Source of the DNA: Muribaculaceae bacterium
GTDB taxonomy: Bacteria; Bacteroidota; Bacteroidia; Bacteroidales; Muribaculaceae
Direction of reading: 5' to 3'
Assembly (NCBI GenBank): GCA_016281825.1
Contig: JAEEJI010000217.1
Location: forward strand, 1-34,873
DNA: 34,873 nt
In this document: in pieces, positions 7,571 through 17,889 of the stretch
Layout: every line of letters starts with the position of its first letter
How positions within the stretch are numbered: position 1 is the first letter of the stretch
Made by a program: the position numbers and the translations under genes
Notes under the pieces: model-generated
Seen by the model: the letters and a program-made list of their open reading frames with translations, nothing else
Told to the model about the DNA's origin: nothing
Database searches by the model: none

Positions 7571-8104
7571 TTATTCTATAATTTTCTGGAAACGGAACAT
7601 ACCGTTGCTATCATCTTCCATGATGTCGCGGTCGTTGGGGTCAGGGTGATGGCTGTTGTAGAACTCCACGATATGGAACCCGCAGCGGTTCACATAAAAG
7701 TGAATGTTCCGTTTCTCGAAGTAAGGCGTGACCGTTTCCCACATCTTTACTTCGGGGTGCATCTGTTCCACGGCACACCACGCTTTGTAGCCGATGCCCT
7801 TGCTGTGTGCCTTTGGCGACACAAAAAGCAATTCCAGCTCTCCACTATGCTCAACCACGCTGATGACCACTCCACCAACTTTCTCCTTGCCGAGCATAAT
7901 TCTGTATGCCTCGGCGTTCTCTCCATCGATAGACTGTTCGATCGTGTCGCGTGAGATTATCTCGCCTTCTTCCTCGAAATGGTTGTCACGCATCCCATAC
8001 TCCTTGGTGGCACCATACTTGAATGCCACCTGGTTGTCGGTGATGAACTGCTCACGGTCATCATCGGTTAGCGGAACTAGCTTTATCTCTGTTACCTTGT
8101 CCAT
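7571..8104 (-). CDS. GNAT-family N-acetyltransferase
   Basis: The 177-residue protein shows the GNAT core. A central strand GELELLFVSPKAHSKGIGYK carries the acetyl-CoA pyrophosphate-binding signature (here K-A-H-S-K-G-I-G). The preceding strand is KVGGVVISV and the terminal strand FHIVEFYNSHH. GNAT enzymes transfer an acetyl group from acetyl-CoA to amines on small molecules or proteins; the substrate cannot be told from sequence. The ATG at 8104 gives a complete N-terminus. It is the third gene of a tight minus-strand cluster (Crp/Fnr regulator, TSCPD protein, this gene, lipoprotein) with gaps of 12, 31 and 11 bp. Confidence 0.85.
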   Translation of the reverse strand: MDKVTEIKLVPLTDDDREQFITDNQVAFKYGATKEYGMRDNHFEEEGEIISRDTIEQSIDGENAEAYRIMLGKEKVGGVVISVVEHSGELELLFVSPKAHSKGIGYKAWCAVEQMHPEVKMWETVTPYFEKRNIHFYVNRCGFHIVEFYNSHHPDPNDRDIMEDDSNGMFRFQKIIE

Positions 8105-8135
8105 GCCGGCTTAGAAATAAATTGGTTGCGGTCGG

Positions 8136-8384
8136 TTATTCTTCTTGTTGCAATGCTCGTGTGAGTTGGTCGGGGCATGAGGTGTTTTTGTAGCCGCAGC
8201 GGATGCCTTGCAGGCGCTGGATGACCTCCTCGCGATGCATGCCGCAAACGAGGATGCTGATGCCCTGCAAGTTGCCGTGGCAACCACCCAAGAATTGCAC
8301 GTCTTGGATGATGTCGTTGTCATCGAGTGTGATGTCGATTTGCTGTGAGCAGGTGCCAGTGGGATAGTAGGTGATGTGGCGCAT
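8136..8384 (-). CDS. Stand-alone TSCPD-domain protein
   Basis: The 82-residue protein is almost entirely a TSCPD domain: an N-terminal strand pattern MRHITYYPTGTCSQQIDI, a middle FLGGCHGNLQGIS, a helical IRCGYKNTSCPDQL, and four or more Cys suited to metal binding. The fold is also found at the end of some B12-dependent ribonucleotide reductases. Stand-alone copies (YrzH-like, TIGR03905-type) are widespread in anaerobes and uncharacterised. It lies 12 bp after the Crp/Fnr gene. A possible link to the class II ribonucleotide reductase at 20805-23360, which lacks an obvious TSCPD tail, is speculative. Confidence 0.85.
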   Translation of the reverse strand: MRHITYYPTGTCSQQIDITLDDNDIIQDVQFLGGCHGNLQGISILVCGMHREEVIQRLQGIRCGYKNTSCPDQLTRALQQEE

Positions 8385-8396
8385 AGTAAGTTGTTG

Positions 8397-9059
8397 TTAT
8401 GACTTGTTGCGCAGGGCTGAGAGTTCCAGGATGGATATTTTTGTGGCGGTGTAGTCGATGATGCCCTGGTCTTTCATGATGTCCAAAGCATGAATCAGCG
8501 TCGTGCGTTGGGTGCCTAACAAGGTGCACAAGTCCTTTTGCTGAAAGGAGATGGTGATGTCAGACGAGAGCTGGGTCGTCAAGATGGAGACGATGAGTGC
8601 GATGCGCTCGGTCACGGAGCCTTGCCTGATGGCTAACAGTCCGGCGGTGAATCGCTGGCTGTTGCGTGAGAGGTAGTTGAGGATGTTGAACAGAAACACT
8701 TTGTCGGCCTGCACGATGTTGACATAATCAGATTTGCGCAGCTGCATGATGCCGCACTCGCCCACTGCGGTGACATTGAACGGATAGGTGGTGTCGAGTC
8801 CGAAGAGGTAGTCGGGTCCGAGCACATTGGGGGCTTCGAGGGTCTGCTCGATGGTTACCTTGAGGTTGGTAAATCGCATGCTTACCCTCACTTTGCCCGA
8901 AATGACAAAGCGCACATGGGTGCATGTGTCACCGTCGTCGATGATGCGCTCACCATCGTTGAACTTTAAGAAATGGAACGGCATTTTTTCGACCAATGCC
9001 GAGAGTTGTTGTGCGCTCACTCCATGAAAGAGCGGCAGTTGCATGAGTTGTTCGAACAC
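8397..9059 (-). CDS. Crp/Fnr-family transcription regulator
   Basis: The 220-residue protein has a cyclic-nucleotide-binding-type beta-barrel (about 10-120, with GDTCTHVRFVISGKVRVSM), a dimer helix (about 125-150) and a C-terminal winged helix-turn-helix (ISFQQKDLCTLLGTQRTTLI). There is no N-terminal Cys cluster as in Fnr, so oxygen sensing by an iron-sulfur cluster is unlikely; the cAMP-binding Arg/Ser motif is not recognisable either. The start used is GTG at 9059, because a stop lies two codons upstream; an ATG five codons further in is the alternative. It heads the cluster down to 7128 and may control it. A leader repeat precedes it. Confidence 0.88.
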   Translation of the reverse strand: MFEQLMQLPLFHGVSAQQLSALVEKMPFHFLKFNDGERIIDDGDTCTHVRFVISGKVRVSMRFTNLKVTIEQTLEAPNVLGPDYLFGLDTTYPFNVTAVGECGIMQLRKSDYVNIVQADKVFLFNILNYLSRNSQRFTAGLLAIRQGSVTERIALIVSILTTQLSSDITISFQQKDLCTLLGTQRTTLIHALDIMKDQGIIDYTATKISILELSALRNKS

Positions 9060-9067
9060 GCTTTATC

Positions 9068-9132
9068 TAATTAAGAATTTAGAATTAAGAATTAAGATCG
9101 CGCTTCGCGATGGTAGACTGATTCGCTGGTAA
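9068..9132 (-). repeat. Leader repeat in front of the Crp/Fnr gene
   Basis: In minus-strand sense the block reads AGTCTACCATCGCGAAGCGC, GATC, then TTAATTCTTAATTCTAAATTC and TTAATTAG, and ends 8 bp before the GTG start. It is the same composite as at 6550-6634 and 10540-10612. Confidence 0.65.
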
Positions 9133-9144
9133 GGAATTTAGCTT

Positions 9145-9161
9145 CCCCCTCATTAGGGGGG
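9145..9161 (-). terminator. GC-rich hairpin downstream of hisS
   Basis: CCCCCT-CATT-AGGGGG(G) lies just past the hisS stop codon. On the minus strand it is followed by an A-rich stretch and not by T, so it is a weak terminator candidate, or another repeat hairpin. Confidence 0.35.
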
Positions 9162-9178
9162 CTGTGGGGAGGGAGCGA

Positions 9179-10534
9179 CTAAGAAAGCATTTCAATCAGT
9201 TGGTCGCAGGTGAGGGACTGTTGCTCGCCGGTAGCCATGTTCTTGAGGGTGATGGTGCCTTGCTCCATCTCGCTCTCGCCGACGATGGCAACTAATGGGA
9301 ACTTGCGGTCGTTGGCATAGTTCATCTGTTTCTTCATCTTGGCGCTGTCGGGGTAGAGCTCGGCGCTGATGCCCGCCTTGCGCAATGCCATGACGTGGCG
9401 CAGTGAGGCTGCCGCCTCGCGGTCGCCAAAGTTGATGAACAGCACCTGTGCCGAGGCGAGGGTGTCGGCGGGATAGAGGTCGAGCGCGTTGAGCACGTCA
9501 AAGATGCGGTCGGCACCGAAGCTGAAGCCCACGCCCGAGAGTCCCGGCATGCCGAACACGCCGGTGAGGTTGTCATAGCGTCCGCCGCCGGTGATGCTGC
9601 CGATGGCGACGTCCATTGCCTTGACCTCGAGGATGGTGCCGGTGTAGTAGTTGAGTCCGCGCGCGAGTGACACATCCAGCTCAATGGTGGCGGTAGTGCC
9701 CACCTCGGCGACATGGCCGATGACGTAGCGCAGCTCTTCGATGCCCTTCTGCCCCACCTCGCTGGTGGCCAGCAGCTGGTCGAGGGTGGCGAGTTTCTCG
9801 TCGTTCGTTCCACTGAGTGTGAGCAGCGGTTCAATCGCTTTGACTTGGCTTTCGTCCAGGCCCTTCTCAAGCAGTTCGGCATTCACGTTCTCCAGCCCAA
9901 TCTTGTCCATCTTGTCGATGGCGACGGTGATGTCAATGAGACGGTCGGGTGCGCCGATGACCTCGGCAATGCCGCTGAGCACCTTGCGGTTGTTGAGCTT
10001 GATGACGATGCGCACCCCGAAACGGCGGAACACCTCGTCGATGAGCGTTATCAGCTCCACCTCGTTGAGCAGCGAGTCGCTGCCAACGATGTCGGCGTCG
10101 CACTGATAGAACTCGCGGTAGCGTCCTTTCTGTGGCCGGTCGGCGCGCCACACGGGTTGGATTTGGTAGCGCTTGAACGGCATCTGCAGGTCGTTGCGGT
10201 GCTGCACGACGTAGCGTGCGAATGGCACGGTGAGGTCATAGCGCAGTCCTTTCTCGCTGATCTTGTTGGTCAGGTGCAGCGAGTCGCGTTGTTCCATCAG
10301 TTCGGCGGGGGCATCCTTGAGGAAGTCGCCGCTGTTGAGGATCTTGAACAGGAGCTTGTCGCCCTCTTCGCCATACTTGCCGAGCAGGGTCGAGAGGTTT
10401 TCCATCGCGGGGGTTTCAATCTGCTGGAAGCCGTAGAGCTGGAACACCTCGCGTATGGTGTTGAATATGTAATTGCGCTTCGCCATTTCTAGTGGCGAGA
10501 AGTCGCGTGTACCTTTAGGAATGGATGGTTTCAT
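9179..10534 (-). CDS. hisS: Histidine--tRNA ligase
   Basis: The 451-residue class II aminoacyl-tRNA synthetase charges tRNA-His with histidine in the cytoplasm. The start [20 protein letters not shown] is the family N-terminus with motif 1 nearby. Motif 2 lies at [13 protein letters not shown]. The HisRS-specific signature [13 protein letters not shown] (HisA box) and the motif 3 region [13 protein letters not shown] follow, then a C-terminal anticodon-binding domain. The frame stays open 15 codons upstream to an ATG at 10579, but those residues fall in a leader repeat, so I use 10534. It lies downstream of lepA on the same strand, separated by 104 bp of repeats. Confidence 0.96.
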   Translation of the reverse strand: MKPSIPKGTRDFSPLEMAKRNYIFNTIREVFQLYGFQQIETPAMENLSTLLGKYGEEGDKLLFKILNSGDFLKDAPAELMEQRDSLHLTNKISEKGLRYDLTVPFARYVVQHRNDLQMPFKRYQIQPVWRADRPQKGRYREFYQCDADIVGSDSLLNEVELITLIDEVFRRFGVRIVIKLNNRKVLSGIAEVIGAPDRLIDITVAIDKMDKIGLENVNAELLEKGLDESQVKAIEPLLTLSGTNDEKLATLDQLLATSEVGQKGIEELRYVIGHVAEVGTTATIELDVSLARGLNYYTGTILEVKAMDVAIGSITGGGRYDNLTGVFGMPGLSGVGFSFGADRIFDVLNALDLYPADTLASAQVLFINFGDREAAASLRHVMALRKAGISAELYPDSAKMKKQMNYANDRKFPLVAIVGESEMEQGTITLKNMATGEQQSLTCDQLIEMLS

Positions 10535-10539
10535 TTTTC

Positions 10540-10612
10540 TAATTAAGAATTTAGACCGCGCTTCGCGCTGGTAGACCATTGTATTGGTAGACCGTCCTGC
10601 GGACTGGTAGAG
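10540..10612 (-). repeat. Leader repeat in front of hisS
   Basis: In minus-strand sense it contains TCTACCAGTCC-GCA-GGAC, then GGTCTACCAATACAAT, then GGTCTACCAGCGCGAAGCGC, then GGTCTAAATTCTTAATT, ending 5 bp before the ATG. The two hairpins (GTCC/GGAC and GCGC/GCGC) have different stems in the same sequence frame. Confidence 0.65.
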
Positions 10613-10638
10613 TATTTGCTTCTCCTCTTTAAGGGATT

Positions 10639-12426
10639 CTAATCTAGTTTGAGCACTGCCAGGAAGGCTTTTTGAGGCACTTGAACGGTTCCTATTTGCT
10701 TCATGCGCTTCTTGCCAGCCTTTTGTTTCTCAAGCAGTTTGCGCTTGCGGCTGACATCGCCGCCGTAGCACTTGGCGGTCACGTCCTTGCGCACCTGTCG
10801 CACGGTCTCGCGGGCGATAATCTTGGCGCCGATGGCCGCCTGGATGGCGATGTCGAACTGCTGCCTCGGAATCAGGTCCTTTAACTTCTCGCACATGCGC
10901 CGCCCCAGTGTGACGGCATTGTCGACATGGGTCAAGGCGCTGAGCGCGTCCACTTGCTGGCCATTGAGCAGGATGTCGAGTTTGATGAGCCTTGACTCAC
11001 GGAAGCCGTTGATATAGTAGTCGAAGGACGCGTAGCCCTTGGAGATGCTCTTGAGTTTGTCGTAGAAGTCGATGACAATCTCGCCGAGCGGGATGTCGAA
11101 GGTCAGTTCCATGCGGTTGCCCGAGATGTATTCCTGCTTGACCAACTCGCCTCGTTTGTTCAGGCACAGGGTGATGATGGGTCCCATGAATTCTGACATG
11201 GTGATGATGCTCGCACGGATATAGGGCTCCTCAATCTTCTCGATGAGCGTCACATCGGGCAGTCCGGCGGGGTTGTGTACCTCGGTCATGTTGCCTTTCT
11301 TGTCATAGACTTTGTAAGACACGTTGGGCACGGTGGTGATGACCTCCATGTTAAACTCTCTGCTCAAGCGTTCCTGCACAATCTCCATGTGCAGCAGTCC
11401 CAGGAAACCGCATCGGAAGCCGAATCCCAATGCCACACTCGACTCGGGCGTGAAGGTCAGTGCCGCGTCGTTGAGCTGCAGCTTCTCGAGCGAGGTGCGC
11501 AGGTTCTCGAAGTCCTCGGGCTCGATGGGATAAACCCCGGCAAACACCATGGGCTTCACCTCCTGGAATCCCTCGATGGCTTTGTCGCAGGGAGCTTGCA
11601 CATGGGTGATGGTGTCACCCACACGCACCTCAACCGAGTTCTTGATTCCCGAGATGATATAACCGACGTTGCCCGCGCTTAGTTGTTCGCGTGGCGACAG
11701 TTGCAGCTTGAGCACGCCCATCTCATCGACATGATACTCCTTCTGGGTGTTGACAAACTTCACGAAGTCATTCTTGCGAATGGTGCCGTTGAGGAGTTTG
11801 AAGTATACGATAATGCCGCGGAAGGGGTTGAACACCGAGTCAAAAATCAATGCCTGCAGGGGCGCACTGGCATCGCCTGTGGGTGCGGGTATTCGTTGTA
11901 CGATAGCGTCCAGCACCTCGGGAACTCCTACGCCGGTGCGTGCGCTGCATCGCAAGATTTCGCTGGGGTCGCAGCCCAGTAGCTCAACAATCTCGTCCTC
12001 CACCTCGTCTGGGTGTGCGCTGTCCATGTCAATCTTGTTGATGACGGGTATGATCTCGAGGCCGTTGTCTATGGCCATGTAGAGGTTGCTGATGGTCTGC
12101 GCCTGCACGCCTTGTGTGGCGTCGACCACGAGCAGTGCCCCCTCGCATGCGGCGATGGATCGCGACACCTCGTAGGAGAAGTCGACGTGTCCGGGAGTGT
12201 CGATGAGGTTGAGCGTGTATTTCTCACCATCTAGCACATAGTCCATCTGAATGGCATGGCTCTTGATGGTGATGCCGCGCTCGCGCTCTAGGTCCATGTC
12301 ATCGAGCACCTGCGCCTGCATGTCCTTACCGTCGACCGTCTTGGTGAATTCAAGCAGTCGGTCGGCCAAGGTACTCTTGCCATGGTCGATGTGTGCGACG
12401 ATGCAGAAGTTTCTTATCTTGTCCAT
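10639..12426 (-). CDS. lepA: Elongation factor 4 (LepA)
   Basis: The 595-residue translational GTPase has G1 AHIDHGKST (residues 11-19), G3 DTPGHVDF, G4 [11 protein letters not shown]-like domains II, III and V, and the LepA-specific C-terminal domain ([20 protein letters not shown] region). LepA binds ribosomes and acts in 30S maturation or back-translocation under stress; it is cytoplasmic and membrane-associated. Full length for the family. Its promoter at 12453-12483 points away from vsr. hisS follows on the same strand. Confidence 0.97.
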   Translation of the reverse strand: MDKIRNFCIVAHIDHGKSTLADRLLEFTKTVDGKDMQAQVLDDMDLERERGITIKSHAIQMDYVLDGEKYTLNLIDTPGHVDFSYEVSRSIAACEGALLVVDATQGVQAQTISNLYMAIDNGLEIIPVINKIDMDSAHPDEVEDEIVELLGCDPSEILRCSARTGVGVPEVLDAIVQRIPAPTGDASAPLQALIFDSVFNPFRGIIVYFKLLNGTIRKNDFVKFVNTQKEYHVDEMGVLKLQLSPREQLSAGNVGYIISGIKNSVEVRVGDTITHVQAPCDKAIEGFQEVKPMVFAGVYPIEPEDFENLRTSLEKLQLNDAALTFTPESSVALGFGFRCGFLGLLHMEIVQERLSREFNMEVITTVPNVSYKVYDKKGNMTEVHNPAGLPDVTLIEKIEEPYIRASIITMSEFMGPIITLCLNKRGELVKQEYISGNRMELTFDIPLGEIVIDFYDKLKSISKGYASFDYYINGFRESRLIKLDILLNGQQVDALSALTHVDNAVTLGRRMCEKLKDLIPRQQFDIAIQAAIGAKIIARETVRQVRKDVTAKCYGGDVSRKRKLLEKQKAGKKRMKQIGTVQVPQKAFLAVLKLD

Positions 12427-12452
12427 ATATATGTCTTGTTCAATTCAAACTG

Positions 12453-12483
12453 CAAAGGTACTGATTTTTGATGAGGTCGCAAA
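12453..12483 (-). promoter_or_regulatory. lepA promoter
   Basis: On the minus strand TTTG (12480-12483), a 19-bp gap, then TACCTTTG (12453-12460). The start codon lies 27 bp further. The vsr promoter begins only 6 bp away on the other strand. Confidence 0.75.
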
Positions 12484-12488
12484 ATTTT

Positions 12489-12520
12489 TTTGCTTGACGT
12501 CCGGGAATTTTGTACTTTTG
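12489..12520 (+). promoter_or_regulatory. vsr promoter
   Basis: TTTG (12489-12492), a 20-bp gap, then TACTTTTG (12513-12520). It is divergent from, and almost touching, the lepA promoter. Confidence 0.65.
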
Positions 12521-12543
12521 CCGTGTTGATATTTAGGAAGTGT

Positions 12544-13035
12544 ATGGACAAGATGACTCCCGAACAGCGGCATCACTGCATGAGCAGCATCGGCAGCCGC
12601 AACACGCGTCCCGAGATGATTGTGCGGCGTTGGTTGTGGCGGCAGGGCTATCGCTACCGCGTGGCGTTGAAATCACTGCCCGGCACGCCCGACATCGTGC
12701 TGCGGCGGCAGAGCACGGTCATCTTCGTCAACGGCTGTTTCTGGCATGGCCACGACTGCGGCAAGTTCCGTTTGCCATCGACCAACACCGATTTCTGGCG
12801 CAACAAGTTTGAGCGCAACCAGGCCCGCGACCGCCGAGTCTACAAGCAGTTGCACGACCTGGGATACTATGTGTTGGTGGTGTGGGAATGCCAACTTGCT
12901 CCTGCGCATCGGCAAGCCACGCTGCAGGCCCTTAGTGCCCGCTTGGCAGAAATCTACCTGGACACACACCAAGCCAAACCTCGCCCTTATGGTGACCATG
13001 AAGAGAACCTTCCGGCTATAGCTGCCGATCCATAA
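12544..13035 (+). CDS. vsr: Very short patch repair endonuclease (Vsr)
   Basis: The 163-residue protein nicks DNA 5' of T:G mismatches that arise when 5-methylcytosine is deaminated. It shows the family core: MTPEQRHHCMSSIGSRNTRP at the N-terminus, catalytic Asp50 in PGTPDIVL (E. coli Asp51), FVNGCFWHGHDC with His68 and His70, and FWRNKFERNQARDR. Cys65, His70, Cys72 and Cys117 match the structural zinc ligands known in E. coli. I start at 12544 (MDKMTPEQ), since the longer frame from 12490 overlaps the promoter. No cytosine methyltransferase lies next to it in this window, which is unusual. A shared transcript with the operon at 13173 is unlikely, as that has its own -7 box. Confidence 0.93.
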   Translation: MDKMTPEQRHHCMSSIGSRNTRPEMIVRRWLWRQGYRYRVALKSLPGTPDIVLRRQSTVIFVNGCFWHGHDCGKFRLPSTNTDFWRNKFERNQARDRRVYKQLHDLGYYVLVVWECQLAPAHRQATLQALSARLAEIYLDTHQAKPRPYGDHEENLPAIAADP

Positions 13036-13102
13036 GTCTATGCATTTGCACAATTTTGCAAAGTTTTCACCAAATTAATAGGTGTATGCCGTGAAAATGT
13101 CG

Positions 13103-13110
13103 TATCTTTG
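13103..13110 (+). promoter_or_regulatory. -7 box of the methylmalonyl-CoA decarboxylase operon
   Basis: TATCTTTG fits the Bacteroidota -7 consensus. No clear TTTG is seen 20 bp upstream. About 55 nt of leader would precede the first gene. Confidence 0.6.
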
Positions 13111-13172
13111 CGTGTTCTTTTGTGTAGCAACAAAAATTTACTTAATAATAACTCTAAAATCATTTTTCCATT

Positions 13173-13592
13173 ATGAAGATTTCGCACATTGAGCATGTGG
13201 GTATCGCAGTCACCTCGCTTGAGGAGGCTATCCCTTTCTACGAGAATTTACTGGGTTTGAAATGCTATGCCATTGAGGAGGTTGCCGACCAAAAGGTGAA
13301 GACCGCTTTCTTCAAGGTTGGCGAGACCAAGATTGAGCTGCTCGAGGCTACCGCTCCTGAGAGCGCCATTGCCAAGTTCATCGAGAAGAATGGTGGCCGT
13401 GGTGGCATCCAGCACGTTGCCTTCTGCGTTGAGGACGGTGTTGCCGGTGCTCTGAATGAGGTCCAGGAGAAGGGTGGCCGCGTGATTGATGCCGTTCCCC
13501 GTCGTGGTGCCGAAGGCTTGAACATTGGTTTCTTGCATCCCAAGACTACCGCTGGTGCTTTGGTTGAACTGTGTGAGCACCCCCAAGAGTAA
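13173..13592 (+). CDS. mce: Methylmalonyl-CoA epimerase
   Basis: The 139-residue glyoxalase-fold (VOC) protein interconverts (R)- and (S)-methylmalonyl-CoA. It has two beta-alpha-beta-beta-beta modules. Metal ligands are visible as His in HIEHVGIAV, His in IQHVAFCVED and Glu in GALVELCEH, along with the family Glu in ETKIELLEA. It is the first gene of the operon for the fermentative succinate-to-propionate route: B12-dependent mutase (not in this window) makes (R)-methylmalonyl-CoA, this enzyme gives the (S)-form, and the next genes decarboxylate it. The gap to the next gene is 32 bp. Full length, cytoplasmic. Confidence 0.95.
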   Translation: MKISHIEHVGIAVTSLEEAIPFYENLLGLKCYAIEEVADQKVKTAFFKVGETKIELLEATAPESAIAKFIEKNGGRGGIQHVAFCVEDGVAGALNEVQEKGGRVIDAVPRRGAEGLNIGFLHPKTTAGALVELCEHPQE

Positions 13593-13624
13593 TTTTTCAC
13601 GACATCCGCAAAAAAATATAAAAC

Positions 13625-15238
<1,614 letters not shown>

Positions 15239-15250
15239 TCAGTTGTGGTT

Positions 15251-16243
15251 ATGAAGAAAGGAATTATTTTGACACTATTGGTTGCCGCATTCGGGCTGCT
15301 CGCCATTGCACAGGGACGCATGGAACTGCGTTTCAATGAGGTGATGGTGCAGAACGACAGCAATCTGGTGGATCAAATCGGCCAACGTTCGGCATGGGTG
15401 GAGGTTTTCAACCGCTCATACGGTACGGTAGGCATGGAGCAGATGTTCATCTCTAACCAGTTGATTGACGCCAAGGGTGAAGCCAAGAAGGCGAACAAGA
15501 AGGAGAAGGACTATCTGAGCGAATATGCCGCAGCCCATCCTGATGTTCTTTACGAGATTCCTCGTGGAGATGTGGCGACGAAAGTAGCCCCCCGCACACA
15601 CATTGTTTTCTTTGCTGATGGAGAGTCGGCCCAGGGAGCGTTACACTTGACTTTCAAGCTCAACCCTGGTGTGGAGAACAATCTCTACTTGTATGATGTA
15701 AATGGCGACTTGGTCGACATGATGACCATTCCCGCCAATCTGCCCGCAGACCAGTCCTTTGCGTTGAAGTCTGACGGCATCAGCGAAATGGTCGACGGCA
15801 AGATGGACAACAACGCTTGGAGCGTTCGCACTGGTGCAGACGACAAGACCGCCATCACGCCCGGTAAGTTCAACCAGCGCGTGGTGAACGAGAACATCGA
15901 GAAGTTTGCCAAGCATGACCCTCATGGCTATATCATTGCACTGGTCGCTATGGGAATCGTGTTCAGCACCCTGCTGATGCTAAGCATTCTGTTCTACCTA
16001 TTCGGCAAGGCCAACAAGGCCGCCAACAAGGAGGAGAAAGCTGTAGCAACGCCAGCACAGATAGCAGAGCCCCAGCCCGTCGCTGCAGACGCTAACGATG
16101 AGGCTATGGCCGCCATCTGCATGGCACTGTACCAGCACTTCAACTCGCATGACGAGGAGAGCGGCGTACTCACGTTCGACCGCAACGCCAACACCGCTTG
16201 GAGCAGCAAGAGCCACATGATGCGCGAGTTGCCCCGCAAATAA
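15251..16243 (+). CDS. OadG-like subunit with an N-terminal lamin-tail-like domain
   Basis: The 330-residue protein begins with a signal peptide (MKKGIILTLLVAAFGLLAIA). A domain of about 170 residues follows (ELRFNEVMVQNDSNLVD, AWVEVFNRS, NNLYLYDVNGDLVDMM) that resembles lamin-tail domains. Then comes a membrane helix (YIIALVAMGIVFSTLLML, about 224-246) with an OadG-like short cytoplasmic tail and an Ala/Pro-rich stretch. OadG/MmdD subunits are small membrane anchors that hold the carboxyltransferase to the Na+ pump. The added extracytoplasmic domain is a Bacteroidales feature of unknown use. I start at ATG 15251 over 15245, as MKKG begins the signal peptide. Confidence 0.8.
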   Translation: MKKGIILTLLVAAFGLLAIAQGRMELRFNEVMVQNDSNLVDQIGQRSAWVEVFNRSYGTVGMEQMFISNQLIDAKGEAKKANKKEKDYLSEYAAAHPDVLYEIPRGDVATKVAPRTHIVFFADGESAQGALHLTFKLNPGVENNLYLYDVNGDLVDMMTIPANLPADQSFALKSDGISEMVDGKMDNNAWSVRTGADDKTAITPGKFNQRVVNENIEKFAKHDPHGYIIALVAMGIVFSTLLMLSILFYLFGKANKAANKEEKAVATPAQIAEPQPVAADANDEAMAAICMALYQHFNSHDEESGVLTFDRNANTAWSSKSHMMRELPRK

Positions 16244-16265
16244 TAACCTTCCAAAATTTACATCA

Positions 16266-16703
16266 ATGAAAGAATACAAGTATAAGATTAATGGCAACGA
16301 ATACACTGTTGCCGTAGGAGATGTTGAAGGCAACATCGCCAAGATTGAGCTCAATGGCACGCCCTATGAGGTCGAGCTCATGGACCAGCCCAAGGTATCG
16401 AAGGTGGTGAAACGCGTGGCTCCCGCTGCAACCGAGACTGCAACCGTCGCTCCGAAGCCCGCCTCCAAGAAAGTGGCCGCCGCCGCCGGCGACTTCGTCA
16501 TCGAGTCGCCACTGCCGGGCACCATCAAGGAAATCTACGTCAAGGAAGGCCAGGAAGTCAAGGCCAGCGACGTGGTTTGCATCCTCGAGGCCATGAAGAT
16601 GGGCAACGAGATTCATGCTGGCAAGGATGGCGTGGTCAAGTCAATCAATGTAGCGAAAGAGGATTCAGTGCTTGAAGGCACGACAATCATGGTAATCGGT
16701 TAA
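16266..16703 (+). CDS. mmdC: Biotin carboxyl carrier subunit
   Basis: The 145-residue protein has an N-terminal strand-rich region (KYKINGNEYTVAVGDVEGN), an Ala/Pro/Lys-rich flexible linker (about 50-75) and a C-terminal biotinyl domain. The modified Lys111 sits in EAMKMGNE. It shuttles the carboxyl group from the carboxyltransferase (13625-15238) to the membrane beta subunit (16710-17864). The hinge lengths and position in the operon match the gamma/C subunit of Na+ decarboxylases. The gap to the next gene is 6 bp, so translation is probably coupled. The symbol follows the Veillonella naming. Confidence 0.93.
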   Translation: MKEYKYKINGNEYTVAVGDVEGNIAKIELNGTPYEVELMDQPKVSKVVKRVAPAATETATVAPKPASKKVAAAAGDFVIESPLPGTIKEIYVKEGQEVKASDVVCILEAMKMGNEIHAGKDGVVKSINVAKEDSVLEGTTIMVIG

Positions 16704-16709
16704 TGAGCT

Positions 16710-17864
16710 ATGGTACTATTAGACAGTTTCTTAACCAGCAATCTTGAGCAATTCTGGAATTTTACTGGATTTGCTAATTGCACGTGGCCCAACCTGGTCA
16801 TGATTTGCTTTGGCCTCTTGTTCATCTACCTGGCCATCAAACATGACTTTGAGCCCATGTTGCTTGTGCCCATCGGCTTCGGTATCCTCATTGGTAACAT
16901 CCCGTTCCAACCTGGCAACGAGATTGGTATCTATGAGGAGGGGTCGGTGTTGAACATTTTGTATCAGGGTGTGCGTCAAGGCTGGTACCCGCCGCTCATC
17001 TTCCTGGGAATCGGTGCCATGACCGACTTTACCGCCCTGCTCGCCAACCCCAAGTTGATGCTAGTAGGTGCTGCCGCACAGTTCGGCATTTTCGGTGCCT
17101 ATATGATTGCCCTCGCCATCGGATTCATGCCCGACCAGGCTGGTGCAATCGCCATTATCGGTGGTGCGGACGGTCCCACGGCTATCTTCCTGTCGGGCAA
17201 GTTGGCTCCCAACTTGATGGGCGCCATCGCCGTGTGCGCTTATTCCTATATGGCTCTAGTGCCGGTGATACAACCGCCTGTAATGAAGTTGCTTACGACC
17301 GACAAGGAGCGAAAGATTAAGATGAAACCTGCGCGTAAGGTCAGCCAGACCGAGAAGATTCTGTTCCCCATCTTCGGTCTGCTGCTCACCTGCTTCTTTG
17401 TGCCTTCGGGTCTGCCCCTGTTGGGTATGTTGTTCTTTGGTAACCTGCTGCGTGAGAGTGGCGTGACCACGCGTCTTGCCAAGACCGCCAGCAATGCCAT
17501 GACCGACATCGTGACCATCGTTTTGGGAATGACGGTGGGTGCTTCGACGCAAGCGTCTGAGTTCCTTACTGCCGACACCATCTTCATCTTCTTCCTGGGC
17601 TTCTGCGCCTTTGTCATTGCCTCGTGTTCGGGCGTGCTGTTTGTCAAGCTGTTCAACCTGTTCCTGTCTAAAGACCAGAAGTTGAACCCGCTGATTGGCA
17701 ACGCCGGTGTGAGTGCTGTGCCGATGGCTGCACGCATCAGCAATGATGTGGGCTTGAAGTATGACCCCAGCAACTACCTGCTGATGCACGCCATGGGTCC
17801 GAATGTGGCTGGTGTGATCGGTTCGGCTGTTGCCGCAGGTGTGCTGCTTGGTTTCTTGGGATAA
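16710..17864 (+). CDS. mmdB: Na+-pumping decarboxylase beta subunit
   Basis: The 384-residue, very hydrophobic protein has about nine to ten membrane segments and the family signature GGADGPTAIFLSGKLAP, which contains the Asp implicated in Na+ and proton movement. A second conserved block near the C-terminus reads SAVPMAARISNDVG. It decarboxylates carboxybiotin and exports Na+, so it turns methylmalonyl-CoA breakdown into a sodium gradient. It is slightly shorter than OadB of enterobacteria (about 430). It is the last gene of the operon; an intrinsic terminator follows at 17890. Confidence 0.95.
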   Translation: MVLLDSFLTSNLEQFWNFTGFANCTWPNLVMICFGLLFIYLAIKHDFEPMLLVPIGFGILIGNIPFQPGNEIGIYEEGSVLNILYQGVRQGWYPPLIFLGIGAMTDFTALLANPKLMLVGAAAQFGIFGAYMIALAIGFMPDQAGAIAIIGGADGPTAIFLSGKLAPNLMGAIAVCAYSYMALVPVIQPPVMKLLTTDKERKIKMKPARKVSQTEKILFPIFGLLLTCFFVPSGLPLLGMLFFGNLLRESGVTTRLAKTASNAMTDIVTIVLGMTVGASTQASEFLTADTIFIFFLGFCAFVIASCSGVLFVKLFNLFLSKDQKLNPLIGNAGVSAVPMAARISNDVGLKYDPSNYLLMHAMGPNVAGVIGSAVAAGVLLGFLG

Positions 17865-17889
17865 TCTGACTGTTCTCATAATGTTTGCT

